NCBI GenBank assembly: GCA_029945375.1
Contig: CM057060.1
Location: 372,001 to 436,000, forward strand
DNA length: 64,000 bases
Source: Agaricus subrufescens
Taxonomy: Eukaryota > Basidiomycota > Agaricomycetes > Agaricales > Agaricaceae
Reading direction: 5' to 3'
Below the pieces are notes generated by a model. That model was not told where the DNA came from. It made no database searches and saw only the letters and a list, made by a program, of their open reading frames with translations. Positions within the stretch are counted from its first letter, which is position 1. Every line of letters starts with the position of its first letter. The translations under genes and the position numbers were made by a program. Of this stretch, positions 1 to 13,600 are shown piece by piece.

Positions 1-3000
1 CAAATATGGTACCAGCCACATTGCCGAATTACTAACAATCACTTACTCTGACCGTGTGGTCCAGCCGAGGATTGACACAAGATCGTCGGGTTCGAAAAGA
101 GCCACCGTGTTCCAATTTGCACAGGTCGGAAACACCCTGATATCTGATTGTGTTCTGATTTTCTGGGGGCGATTAGGGCATACATTTATGGAAATACCTT
201 GATCAAGTCCGTTCATCTCAACTAAACGTAGCCACACGCCCACATGCATCCCAGTAGATACTTCGGGTTCCGCGAGAGAATGACATCATCCTTAATAACC
301 CTAACCCCTATCTTAAATTGGACACTCCTAGTGTTGCAGGTAGCCTGTCGTTAGACTTTGAAATTTCTTGCCCTTCTGACGTCGTTCGGGATCAATCATA
401 ATTAGACATGATTTCACTTCACGCCATCCACTCACACAATGACCGACTTGGCTAGAACTGGGTTCAACTCGAGTGTGCGTTCTCGGGCGAACTACTACAA
501 TGAAACCAGATGGTCAAGCACGTAAGACCGATAGTCACCCAGACTGAAGCCAGTCCATATGGTATCGTGTATAATGAACCGGCTCCATTGGTATATGTTT
601 ACCAGCGCTAAACCCGACGTAGGCATATTTTTAGTACATCTGGCCTTAGTAGTACTTATAAGCAGTACTGGCAGTTTGCTCGGGTTACCTTAAAATGACA
701 CAAGCACAACATTCTCACTACAATTCCGAAATAACCTGATGAGTTGATCACCCTTCCACTCCTCCACATACGTAGGGCCAGTAAACGGATAGAATCATGA
801 TGATGGGTGCAAAGTGTCTGTCGTCAACGATGACGCTTTTCGATTATGTAAGTAACCATTAATTTCCCATAGTCTAATTTTCGGATCTCTTGTATTCCGT
901 GAAATGTCCCATTTGCGTCACCAAGATTGTGAAATGCCCCAGTGTTCACGCTGATTCAGAAAATCATCTGCGGGGTAACCGGCCCTTTGCGGCCGAAAGC
1001 CCATTAGCGGTTCAGCAATCATCTTTTCTCAGGGTTCTCGCCTATTTTTTGCCGTTCAAGAATTTCAGGCCCGTAAGCTTTTGAAAGTCAGTATTCCGAG
1101 TTCCGATATTCCCGTTTCCCCCGACTCTTTATTGATCAGTGAGTCAGTAATTTTTTCGCTAACTACGGGAATAAGGAACCTTCACGCATTTTGTGGAGCC
1201 GCAGGAAAAGGTGGTTTGAAACACCCGCAGGACTTACCTCGGGCAATACGGCGCTGTTCCCTGCTCCGCACAGCACGAGTGCACGGAAATCCTCTACTTT
1301 TCCGGCCTCATTTTCATAATTCGTGATCATGCAGTCCAGAATGTTCAAGGCTCATTCGCAGACTTTCCACAGCACTGGACTTTGTACACGCGGTATGACG
1401 CATGTCATCGGCCAATTATACTGGTAAAGTCACCTAAAAAAAATGATGACTCGAAACATTCTCATTACCTCGTTTAATACAGCATCTGCCCCATTTTTAG
1501 AAATTTCACGGGTACCATGACGATGACAGCGCGCTCTGCTTAAAATTGGCATTGATCTAGTATACATTCTCAACAGCTTTTCGCAGTCGGTCACATTTCT
1601 CGAACCATCTTCTATTTTCGAAACTCATTCTGAGAAACAAAACAGCATTCAAGAGCAGAAGGGGATTCGTGAGGCGTGGCATTTTCGTGGCATGCCACAA
1701 CTTCTGCGCATGTACCATTTATGGGCTTTTAAGAAGCAACGCAAAGTAGAAAACCTGTGCAGCTTCAGGGTCGATGGCACAGCATTTGGCGTATGTTATC
1801 CTTTCGTTCAACGACACGATGAACGATGAGCCGGTCCAACTCAAGTTCCGCGCGAACCTAGCAGTTAAGCCCTTGACAATGTCAAATAAACGTCTGTGAC
1901 GATGATTATGAGTCGTAAGCCTCATGCCGGAACAATGACTCGACCCAGGAACACATTTCTTCGAGAACATGATGGCCCTTATCAACAATGGTTACTGATT
2001 GAATACAATATTGACAAAGGGCTCAAATGTCGCTCCAATACTGTGCCTCGCGCTGGTGTTGAAATCATTGTACATATAATGAATTAAACTGACGATGTGA
2101 AGCCATCGTTGGAGTGAAGGCTCCAACCAACACACGCATGCATGTATCAGCGGAGGCTGTTGAAGCTGATCGTTTCCTTCAACACCTATTACAATTTTTG
2201 AATTGCCTCAAGAATTCTTGCGCATCAGGTTTCCCAGATATCGTTAAGCGCGTCAAAGAATACGTTAAAGCGATCCAGTTCGCTAAGTGTCACAACTCTC
2301 AAGCACATGAGAGCCTGTGAACCAGGTACACATGTACTCAATTCATTATCGACCCATAATGCAAATCACACACTTCTTGTATCGTATCAGAAAAATTAAA
2401 CAAGACGAAGAGGGAAAAATTCTAATGGAAGCAACCATGGGGGTATGGATCGAGTGCAGTGTGGGACTTTCCTCTATATAGACTTTTCTCCAAAAGGCAC
2501 TCTCTCTTGGTCGTCTCTCGTTGCTGTCCTATACTCCTGTTATCAGATGGATTCCAGAGCATTCAACTTTTGGGATATAGAGCTGCCATATGATTCTCAG
2601 CTCAAACCGTATGGCTCGATCGGTGGTGTTAACAGCATTTTCTATCTCAGTGTGGTCAAGTGTACTTATCTAAGACAATTATTGCGGACTTAATCTACCC
2701 CAAACATTGGGTTTTTTGGTTTGGTGAAATGAACTGATGCCCCGCCCCAATTATTATATGACAATCATTAAGCGTCCCATAATTGACATGTATACTTTCC
2801 CCCTATCATCGGACCATCATTTCAGTTGCACCGCGGTTACGTGTTAATCCTATGCAGTATATGTGTGAGCATTATATTTCCCCCTCTCTTAGACGAAATG
2901 CTATTCTACTGCCTGTCGCGAAAATGTATAGAGAAAAGATTCAGCCCTGGTGGCACCGAGCGGCGAGGTACCACTGCCCAATCTTGTACTAGTGAGTGAC

Positions 3001-5802
3001 CTAACTCACTAACCGATATCGACACACAGGCAGTGACTATCACATACACCACAGCGCGTTAACAGCCTCAGTGAGGTGGCAGAGTAAGAAACTGCCATTC
3101 CCTTTTTTCTCTATCGAAGGTTAAATCGTTATGAGCAACAAACATGATAACTTGACATGACCATTGTGGCTGTGATCGCGGATCAAAATCACATCAAAAA
3201 GCTGTGCATTAGGCCATTAGCCAATACAACATCAAAAAAAAAAAAAAGGGTTTTTGACATGGGCCTTCACGCTTTTTAATTTCCCTCCTTTTCTCTTCCT
3301 TTCCGTGTGTTTCCATCAGATTTTCCAATTTAGAAAACGTTGCTAATACCAAGTCGCTGATCGTATCGCTTTTCCTTAGTTTCAAGAAAAATCTGGTCCG
3401 GTCATCGCGTTTTTAATATTCATTTGGCGCTGTCATCAATGCTATCGCTAGTGCTCCTCCTCTGACTCATGTATTTAGCATATAGACACACACTGCCCGA
3501 TCATCGAAGGAAGAGAAACGAAAAACATAATGGCTATACCGAATTTCCACCACACTAGAGGATGTTCTACGCAGAATGTCTCATCATACTTCGTTGTACT
3601 AATTGCAGTAGTGGTATACGTGCTGTAAATCTACATACTTACGCTAAAGTCGAACCATGTGTGTTCCACGAAGCGAGGGCTTTTGTTCGCTCTTTATGTC
3701 ATTGTTAAAAATACCTTTTTAAGCGATGCATAAACTCGTGTGGTACGTGTTGTTAACACGAAGATTCCGTTACCCGTTTTTCTCCCTTTGAAGCTGTTCG
3801 AGTTGGTGCTGTAAAATAGACCTAGCCGTACCCGTCCCTAATAGCCAGATGGAGAGAACAATGGTGATACGGTTGCTAGAGTATAATGAATGTAGTAGAG
3901 ACGAACTGGTGTGTGGGTACACGGATGTATTATTATATACAATTCCGCCACCAGTTCACAATGAGATGCCCAGAAAACGGGGTTTTCTCACTGTTAACTT
4001 TATTGTTCCAATGTTGTTCTCCTCTTTTTGTCATAACATTGATGAACACTCAACATCAAAGAGGAACGAACTTGATCAACACACCCGCGCGCGACGATAC
4101 ACAACAATGCTGATGAAATCAACGAGAACTCGATGAAGAAAAAAAAAAAGCAAAAAAGAAGCAAGATATCATAGTACTGGCATCTTTTTTCACCGCCTTC
4201 CCCCTCTCCCCAAATCTGATGATGATGTTGATGATGAATCGAATGATGGAGGGGGGGTGGGGGATGAATATGATCGGAGAATTGATGACTTAATTTAGGC
4301 AGTAACGGCAACCGCCGGCGCTGCTTCAACCTCCCTTGAGTCTTGACCCTAACACCGAAGAGCGCGTTGAAAAAAAGAGGGGTGGGGAGGTGGAGAAAAT
4401 CCCAGTTCAATAAAACATGAAACTCATCAAATATTTATGAGAACAGCTTGCTTCCCCGGCGTTCCCGGAACGCACTAAACACACGGAAAATTTGGATTAG
4501 ACAGATTATTTTGTTTTGAGTGACACGACTTTGGAGTTTCATGTTCAGAGAATTAAGCTAGCACAACTAGCCCTTGTGATTTAAACCATTTTTTTTACGG
4601 TAACTCTTTTTTCTATTGCACTTGGTCAGCATTTCCATTCTCACTTGACTCATACACTCGAACTATACACTACTACCGGAGCTTTACATACCAGAAAGAA
4701 ACAATCATCGTAATACATAATGACCAATTAACAAAGTCAGCCTAAAAAGAACCGAGTCAGGGATAAATGCGGTATATACACTCTACCGACGTGTGCCTTC
4801 CGATACGCGACCCTAAAACCTGTCCATCATTAAACGCCAAAAATAAAATAAAATAAAATAAAAGTAAACCCTCAGTATCAGATCATTCTGAATCATCCGC
4901 CTAAACAAAAGTCGAGAGTAAAAAAAAAGGAAAATCAATCAGGACTTATCTAGGGAGAGTAAACACTACATAATGCGTCACACCCCCCCAAATCCTTATT
5001 TCACATGATTAGAAAGACTTAATACTCGATTAGTCGTATATTAGCTATAACGAGGTTTTTACCCGGGTGTAATGATTATGAGCCATGTGTGTTAGACATT
5101 TCTCTGGGGATCCCGGGGAAGGAGAAGTCAGGAGGTCAAGTTTGTGCAATTAAAGAAATATGCCTATAAGTGTGTGTAGTATGTGAAATAATGACTATAC
5201 CATCCACGATAGTCGGAATGATCGACTACCGGCGGTCTAAGAGGAAGAGACAAAAGCTACCCGAGTTTACCGGACGTTCCGGTGCTACCGACAATCTGCT
5301 CAGCTCGTTTGCTCACACATTGCTACGACATCATAGAGCATTCAGGAGCACGAGCAAACATTCCGAATACCAATCCCTGGGAACTCCGTTAAATTGAATG
5401 TCAGTCCTAACGATTGACACATTTTGCTTCTCTGAGTTTCTTTTTTTGATTTTGGCGTGATGAACGTGATCGGACAGAGTTGATCTCGCAACTAGCAGAA
5501 AGCAGGGTTTATTCGAAGAAAGTCGACGCCAAGTGATGCTACAATTGTAGAAAACAGAGATTGTGATATAGTAGCAAAGAGGAAGTAATGTAGTGAAAAA
5601 TACATGAGGATGCTGAAAATGCCGATACGATAATTATGTATAAACCGACGAAAGCAACGAAAAGAGGAAAAATGCAAAGTGTAGATTGATGATAAGCATG
5701 TAAAGTTGCCATGAATGATGAAATGCATAGAGAGAGAAAACATGGAGAAGAGACGTTGGTACAATCCGAAAACAAGGCTTTTCAAAGCAAGATGCGAGCT
5801 AG
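1..5802. other. Gene-poor region, no supported gene
   Basis: I see no gene here that I can support. Open frames are short, mostly lack ATG starts, and none continues through plausible splice sites into a recognisable protein. The stretch is AT-rich, with homopolymer runs (poly-A near 3235-3246 and 4139-4150) and a short pentanucleotide repeat. It could be old decayed repeat DNA or simply a large intergenic space; I cannot tell which without a repeat library. Confidence 0.5.
4839..4863. repeat. AAAAT pentanucleotide microsatellite
   Basis: About five tandem AAAAT units in a row, read directly from the sequence, inside the gene-poor left end of the window. No associated gene. Confidence 0.85.
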
Positions 5803-6777
5803 TCACGACCGGAGACGAACAGCCATGTGGGCATGCGAATCCTGGCCTTGCTGGGACTGCTGCAGAGGAATGGGGAAGGATTTGAGAATTTCTAGTGTTG
5901 ACGAAGGGAGGAAGGATTTCTTGGATGAGCGTTGCTGGCTTTTCCCGTGCTCCGGAGCATACGCGGGGGGAGATTCGAGTGAACCGGGAGTCCGGGGAGA
6001 TGCCGAGGCAGATGACGATGACTCGTCGCTCGAAGGGGATAACTCGGGAACAGGTACAGATGAGACTGGCGATGTCTTGGAACGACTGTGGCGGGAGTAC
6101 TGGGACTGGTGTGTGCGGAGGGAGTTGGTGGAGGGGTAGACGGCATTGAGGAGACCTTGGTGATGGCTGAGGATATCGGCCTCTGTGATGCCGAGTTCAA
6201 AGTCGAGGACGTCGAGGTACTCGCGTTCGATGCGACCGACATCGCGTTTGCCAAAGACACCGGTGCACAGGGCCCAGTGGACGTTCTTTAGCGTGGAGTC
6301 ATTGAGATACTAGAGACAACGGCTTAATAAGGAAAGGAGAAGCGGGGAGGAGAAAAGCTGACCTTTGATGCAACAATGATAGACCCGAGGAAAACACGCT
6401 CTAGTGCCCATTCTTCGAGGGCAATGTGGAGATGAGGCTTTGCCCGGTCGATATAGACCAGGGCAGCCAGGATGGTGTGTGTTGTGATCTCGGCCCGCTC
6501 GATGACGTTCTTGACAAAGGTGGTGAACTTTGCGTGCTCTGGACGGCGGGAGCGGGAGCGGGATTTGGACGAGGAGGGGGTGGGACGGCCCATGGCATAG
6601 TCGACGGTCTCGACCACACAGTCTACGAGATATTCTGGGCCGGTGTGAGGGCGGATGGCGGGGCGGAGGAGGGAGGAGCTTACCGATGAAGGGCCGGGAG
6701 ATCTTGAGGCTGATGAGCTTGAGGAGGGCGGGGGAGTGGGTCGCGGGGTCGACGAGCGAGTTTGGGTGGAAAGCCAT
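5803..6777 (-). CDS. PCL/Pho80-type cyclin
   Basis: Cyclin of the Pcl/Pho80 family, which in yeasts activates the Pho85 cyclin-dependent kinase and links growth or nutrient signals to the cell cycle. Exons (minus strand): 6777-6684, 6634-6363, 6309-5803; both introns (49 and 53 bases) are GT-AG and the phases close, giving 290 residues. The cyclin box spans about residues 66-152 and holds the family signatures VYIDRA, RVFLGSIIVASKYLND and HWAL followed by REYLDVLDFELGIT. The hallmark run SKYLND only appears after the second intron is removed, which supports the splice. The C-terminal 130 residues are Ser/Pro-rich and look unstructured, as in many Pcl cyclins. The start is the first ATG of exon 1. 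It is the only gene I can support in the first 17 kb. Which Pcl subgroup it belongs to cannot be read from the sequence alone. Confidence 0.88.
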
Positions 6778-9016
6778 TGGGGCGGTGGGTGGAGAGCAGC
6801 ATTGGACGAGGATATATAAACGATTCGGACAGCCTGCTCGCCGATACGGGAAATACGGAAAAGAGTCACGCCCTGAAACCCAGATCGCGCATCTCAGATC
6901 CCGTCACGCGTCACGGCGAGCCGGCTCGGTTCGCCTACCCGACGCCCGCCAACCCACTTGCCCCGCTGTCCTCGCACCAGCCCAGCTGACTAACGCAGCT
7001 CTCCGTCCAAGCCCCGCTGCCGGCGGACGCCTGGCCAGAGCACACGCACGCGCGGCCGCCCCCTGCCCACTCGCCGATTCTACTCGCCTTGTGTGTCTAC
7101 AGCGGTACTCCGCCTAGATGCCGCTGGTCCTTCCTCGCACGTGACCGCCATTCCTCCCGGCCCTAGCACGCGTGCAAGCATAATGAGAGTGTCCTGTCAT
7201 TCATGAACGAGCTTCAATTCCATCCGCCTTGTCACTAGTTCCACTCGGATCAGTGCCATTCCACCCTCAAATCCCGTAGCTAGTGCACACCCTGTGCTGC
7301 CCCAAACGCCGAGAGCACCTCTGTCGCACTCGACGGCGAACTGTGGCGTCGAGCATCGCCTTGACATACCGTATTCACCGTATTGTCATCAAATTCCGCA
7401 TCAAAATCCGAGCCCAGTCTTTTCCCGAACAAGCAAGGAAATCATTGATTTCTCTGCATTGGGTCAATTCGGCACTCACCCAATTGAGCATATCTCCTCA
7501 ACGAGACGAATTTGCGTCGGTACTCTTGCATAGCGCCTTGAGCTATGACCGCACCCACATTCATACCGGGCTTAGCATAATTGCATCGTCACGATTTGAG
7601 TCCAGCCGATCCCAAACTGATGCCTCGATTATCGCACCCCGCCGAGACGCGAAATCGCGCCATCTGACTTCCGCCAATCCTTTTTTCATTCTATCAAATC
7701 CCGAGCCCAAGGCGACGCGGACGCAGATCCAAAAAAGAAGCAGTTCTCTTTCCCCTTCCTCTCTCCCTCCCCACCCTCTGAACCGATGATGATGTCTTCT
7801 TTCCGTTACCTGCTCCCAACCCCCTGACCAGCTCAATCAAAACCATCCAATCCTCTCACTCCGTTCCGGGGGCACCCGCGACATCACTATAATTATTCCG
7901 TTACTGTGCATATCGATCGAGGCCCGCTGCTCAAAAGCGCTCACATTGGCCCCAAAATAACATAATTGATCCTAAAAAGTTCTCTTCTTCGGCTTTGATG
8001 CATCAAACCGATTATGTACATCCCCCACAACGAACTCAGTTGATATCTTATCAAAAGGTGTTGTAATCATGGGGGCTGTGTGATGTGATACTTCCCTCTC
8101 CCCCCTCCACCTGATCAAGTTATAACGACACGAAGCTACGTAGTAGTGGCGCGGGTTGTCCCGCCCGACGTTTTCAACTAAAGACGTCATTCGGTACGCG
8201 TCATAGTAAGTAGCTCAACAAGACCTCGATTGTCAACTCCAACTAGTTAACACGCTGTGTTTTTCGGAATTGGTGGTGGAGAATTGGGTCATGGAATGGT
8301 TCGAGCATTTGAATTTACGACTCATTTCGCGTCATATCCATTCCATCAATTGAGAGCGGTGTGGTTTTCTATGTAGACTTTCGATTGAGTCGACGATGAG
8401 TCAGTTATCGCCTTAACTCTGTACACTTGATGCTCTAGAATTCTCTCTGTCGGGATATTTAGTTCCAGCCCGAACTTTATTACAAAGAAATCATACTCTA
8501 CTGAGAAATTATTTTTATTTATATCCCGGTCTCGAAGGCTATTCTTTTAATTGACAGGCGCCCCTCATCGTCGTGTCGAAAACATCGTGCTATGAGCAAA
8601 CTGAAGGTGTGTAGTGTCGAAAGATAAGGAATGCTCAAACCCAAACTCCCCCACGTTGTTCAAATCACACATCAATGAGTTCAGAAGACCATCCCCACCA
8701 CGTACCTGGTGCGGCATTGAGCAGCAGTGCCACAAAGAACAACTTTAAAAAAGAAAAAGTTGTTTCGCGGAGCAAACACATGTTGTTTAATTTGTTTCCT
8801 TTTCGTATCACAAACGGGAGATGTTTCTGTTTTTGGGCAAAAATGATAAGAAGGAACAAAAGAGTGGCTCAATGGGATTTTTGATTCCCCGTCGTTTCTG
8901 TGATGATGTTCAAAATCCGCGGAAGTTTCGTTTACCAGTCGAGTCAGTCAAAAATGGGTTTTTCATGAATCCCGTACTTTTGGGTCCGGAGCAAGTTCTA
9001 AGGGGCAGCTGATCTT

Positions 9017-9047
9017 TGATGATGATGGTGGTGGTGGTGGTGGTGAT
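9017..9047. repeat. GAT/GGT trinucleotide microsatellite
   Basis: Short perfect run of GAT then GGT triplets, seen directly. It lies in a gene-free area and is not inside any supported reading frame. Confidence 0.8.
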
Positions 9048-9827
9048 TATGATGGAATATTGATTTCACTTGGTAAGCACGAAATGGGGAATTAATTATA
9101 ACACATCTTCTCGAATTCACATACTTTGTTATCACTTGAACTAAATATAAAGCACTTGATATGAGGTGATATCAACGCGAATGTAGCTAAATATTCTATC
9201 ATAGAGAATATTACAAAGAGACCTAGTCGCCATTGCTGACTACCATTGAATATCCCATAACCGTTTCTTTCTTTCGTAGAATTTCGATGAGTTGATAGCC
9301 GGGCGAGAATTTATACATGTGGGTACGCTATGCCGAGTAGCGAGTAGGTGGATTGCAAAAACCCTATGCAGGGGAGGATAAACTAAATAAGTAAACCCAC
9401 TACACAAAAAAACCCACTTTGAGACGCCGTTAGAAAGGAGAGAATGGAAAGGGTTCGGTTTGGTTTCAACACGTTTTTAATCAAAATGCACACACGCAGA
9501 GCGAGAGTGAAATGAGTTGGTGAGAGGTGTTTTTCAATTCAAAAAAAAATTTGTCGGAGAATCTGCATTCCAACTCTGGCAGTGCAGTGAGCTTACCGTT
9601 TCCAGAGGGAGTTGATTAATGCGTTCTTGCCCATACCCTCCTCCCCTCGTCTCAATGACTCGTGCTGAGCTTTTACCTAAACATTCATCCAACAGTCGAA
9701 GACTGCTCCATCCCACCTTACCGATATTGGGTGTTTACCTCACACCGGCAAAATGAGGCTCACGATCAAGGTACTGCTCATCCGGCGGATAACAAGTACA
9801 AGTATAGCACACACAGGCAATAGCATC

Positions 9828-9854
9828 GATATATATGTATATATAAATATATAC
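9828..9854. repeat. AT-dinucleotide-like tract
   Basis: An imperfect TA/AT alternating tract of about 27 bases with interruptions, read directly; no gene association is visible. Confidence 0.7.
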
Positions 9855-10651
9855 GCCGGACTTGGGATTTCTCACCAACAGTAACGCCCTCAGGTAGATT
9901 TGATCGCGCTTTCCCATTCACTCAAAAAGCTCAAAAGCCTGTTAAAGGTCTCATAGCACCGCAAACTCGTCGCCCCTCGGATGAGTCACATTCGATTCGA
10001 TAAAAACCGTCAAGAGTGGGTTTCTAGTTAACACAGGCAGAGTAACTCTTAAAAAGAGAAGACAATGCGGGTTTATTTTTTTTTTTTCTCTGGGCCCTCT
10101 CTCTCTCTCCCTCTCCAGGCTCTCTTGTGATTGTTATTTCGCGGATGCTGCGGAGACACGAGACTCTTAGAAAGAAAATATTCTTCAATAACGAAAACGT
10201 TTTATACTTTGGGATGCCGGGGGCGTTAACTCAGCGTCAACTAGTACTTATCTGATGGCTACGACTACTACGAATGGCCGAGGCAAACCGTCTCCCAATC
10301 ACAACGACCCTGATTTAATTAGGTCTCATCTAGAAGCCCGGGTTGTCGAACCAGGACTCAGCAAGACATATAGAGTGTTACTTGCCCTTTTCGAGTTTTT
10401 TTCTCACATCTCAAAATTATCGTCACATTGGGGGTTCTCAGCTATGCCGGGAGGTTTTCGTCAAAGGAAAAAAAAAAGGGTGTGTTCTCTCCGGATTTTC
10501 GCGATTGGGTTACTCGAATGAACTGGGGGCTCTACTCTCTCCTTCTCTGGGTCGTCCCTCGTTTTCTCCATTTCCTCGATAGGGTCTTCTCGCTGCCGGG
10601 ACTGTTACTCTCTTCTCTGTCGAAATTGTATATGCCTCTCTTCTACTCTCT

Positions 10652-10671
10652 CATTCTCTCTCTCTCTCTCC
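10652..10671. repeat. CT-rich pyrimidine tract
   Basis: A CT dinucleotide run inside a longer pyrimidine-rich plus strand (roughly 10.45-10.9 kb); a shorter similar tract sits near 10097-10116. Such tracts are common in fungal promoters just upstream of transcription starts, but no downstream gene is evident here. Confidence 0.6.
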
Positions 10672-13600
10672 CGCATGATCGGTGCCAGACTGCTCGCCTC
10701 GCTCTCTTCCAACTCTCGATTGTTTCTGATGCGCTAGTACTTTATGAATCGCGGAGCCGCCGCCATCGCGGAGTCAAACCCCCAGGGTCCTTCCTAATTT
10801 GTCAAGATCCGTTAACCCTCTTCCACCCCTCTCTCCCTAAGCCCACCAATTGCTCTCGGATACTATTCCTCTCATCAGAACCCCAATATCGAACATTCCC
10901 GGTTCTACCCAAAGCCAGCGTGACGGGCGAACTCTTGTATATCCCAGTTTAGGAGCTTGGCACAGAGAAATATAAAGACACAGCACGGTTCGCAATGCTC
11001 CAAAAACCCAAAACTGCGGGAAGATGTCTTTCGTCCATTGGTAACGAACAAATCCAGAAATGATATCTTACATGGTAGTTTGACTCTCTCTCATGCCAGA
11101 AGACTCCTCGCTTACACTGAATCCATATAGATCAAAATTTAAAAACAGAAGTTTCACTTACCGAGGCTCAGTAATTTACTCGAGTCTTTCCGGCTTTGGT
11201 CACCGAATTCGTCCCCAGGTACTCGATCCCATATCTTTAAATGGGTGCGTTTTTTTGTGTTTGTTAAACGACGGCTAGATAGACATTTTAATTGGCACCT
11301 TCTCTATCACTCAAACTTCATACAATGATTCAGATCAGCGGATTGGTTTGAAACCTCTCTTTCTTAATTTGTGGTTTTTTTTGTTACAGCTGCGTGTTGT
11401 TTGATGGTTGCTGCGTGGGTACCATGAATGAGGACTATGATGTCAATGTTGATTTTCTTCACTTTTTTAGAAGAAAAGTAAAACCCTTTTTCCTTTAACA
11501 ATGTAGAAGGCTAGGATCCGTCCCCTCCCCTCAATTTCCACTCCCTTGATCGCGCCGCGCGTCTAAGCTCTATCCAAGAACGGAACCGACGGGTTTCTCC
11601 ATGGAGTAACTAAGCGACGCTAATCCTTCCAAGTATAGCAGTCACACAGGGTGAGATGACTTTTGGAGGAGGAGCAAAAAGGCAATCCCCGGAACGACAA
11701 CCCAGAAACCTCCGCCAGGTACCCGTACGAAAACTGTGGCGTTTGATAGTGCGCAATGAATTGGACACAACTTCCTCCGGACCGGTTTGCTTGAACTGAA
11801 GAAAAAACTTGGAGAGCCAGTGGCTTGTTTCATTTTGGTAAGTACCAATTGCACGTTCCCAGTGGGTGCCTTTTCGGTGGATGGTTCTTTCCCTAGATCA
11901 ACGGATGAAATGGAATAGTGTTTACCTGCTGTATGCGCGATAGTCGTGGGTTGATTCATGGTTCTTGGTATGTTGCTTCAGTAGTGGTGGTGATGTAAGT
12001 TAGAACCCTGGTGGCTAATCGATTATGCTCCAAGGGATCGAACGAGTCATTTATCCTAGATGGATGAAACTTGAGGTGGAGAGAGATCGTGCTCGCAGTT
12101 TGCGCCGAGAGCCAAGTGTCCATGACCTTTCCAGCCTGAATTCCCTGAGACGTTACTCGACCCTGGGCCAAAATATTCGCACGTTCACCCGGTGCTGCTG
12201 TCTGATGATCACCAAACCAAAATTGGTATCAGGATCCCACACACCCAATGCGAGGCATTGAGGCGGTGGTTTCTTTTCGGTTAAGATACTAGTCGCATCA
12301 AGTTGGAATCAACACCTTCGCGGGAGGAAAAAACGCGATGTAACCACGCTTTCTGCAAGATTGAAACCTTAACTCTTTATGGGGTATGTACCACTGTTTT
12401 CGGGATAAAGCCTCGCGGAAGTAATATCAGCAGTTGCTAGAATCAATCAGCCTTCAATATGACCGTACTCCCTCCCTTGTCCCGCAAGTTGCCTATCAAC
12501 AAAGGACCCTTTCTTTATAGAACGTCTTACCATGAGACGATGATGATGAAAAATGAGATTAGGGGGAGTTATGAGGTGATGATTTGTCTATCTCGCATTG
12601 AAGCCACTTCCGATTACTACCGCATTCTTGATGAACAGACGAGGTCAAAAACAGCATCGTCTTTGTATTCATTTGACAACGCGTACTCCAGGTGTTTTAA
12701 CACCATTATGTTCAAGTCTAAATATAATAGCTTCTATGTGTTCCCTATACCCCCGGGCTCCAACATTGGACGAGTTGACATGGGAAAAGCTACGGAGTTG
12801 AACTTTTGGGAAGGTGGAACGCGTTCCAGGCTCCTCTCTGGTTGTGTGCACTATTTTTACACACGTACAGTGAAGATTCAGCTCGCTTGGTGGCGGATCT
12901 AGGGGAACTGTGGTACCTACAGTGCTTATTGGACACTTGTCAAATCCTGTCGGGCATTCGGTCGAACTGCCTCAGAAAAAAAGTGGTTGACAATCGCGGA
13001 TCAGCTTTTAGATCAAGTTCGAATCGAATCTCTGGGTATGTAATCCTCTCCTACTTTTCTCTCTCAGTTGAACTCATTTTTGTATGTAATTGTTCTAGCG
13101 GTTCGCTTTTGCCAACCAATAGATAATTTGTATCTCTATACTCTCTCTTCGAGTATGACATCGATATATCAAAGTCAAGGGTCATCAACCATTCCTAACA
13201 AATAAGCTGGTGAGGATCTTATTGTTGTGTCACCTAAAGCTCCCTAAATAATTCAATTGCCATACAATGACAGCGAGACGAATAACGGAGGTCGGAAGAG
13301 AAAAATAAAATTGGCTCTTTACGTGGGCAGACATGTACTATAAAAAGAAATACTAGGAAGTGTTCCGAAAAATACGCTGTTAAGGGAGACGCCCGTTCCA
13401 CCACGATTCGGAATAGGCCCGGAAGGCATCAAAAAGTTCCGGTAAATAAGAATCGATTTGCATTCTTTTCCTTCAGGGTCGAAAGATATTCTTCATTAGA
13501 TTTCAGGGTTTCGGTACAAGCAGTGTCAAGTTCTCCGAGCATGCACGCAGTCTGATTTATTTGTTGGTTTACAGGATGAAGTCTCCTCTCCGGTATAACA

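Noticed and set aside
290..312. Telomere-like CCCTAA units
   Set aside because: Fewer than three imperfect units (AACCCTAACCCCTA); far too short for a telomere or an interstitial telomeric array.
4000..4410. 136-codon minus-strand frame
   Set aside because: Phe runs and His/Pro runs come from poly-T and simple repeats; no family and no start context.
6530..7117. Long plus-strand open frame over the cyclin 5' end
   Set aside because: It overlaps cyclin exons 1 and 2 on the opposite strand and continues into C-rich leader; composition (Arg, Ala, Gly-rich) is that of a GC-rich shadow frame.
7283..7789. 168-codon plus-strand frame upstream of the cyclin
   Set aside because: No ATG at its start, Ser/Arg-rich without any domain, lies in the probable promoter and leader of the cyclin.
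10428..10952. 174-codon plus-strand frame
   Set aside because: Runs through a CT-rich tract that avoids stops by composition; low-complexity Leu/Ser/Pro translation and no splice partners.
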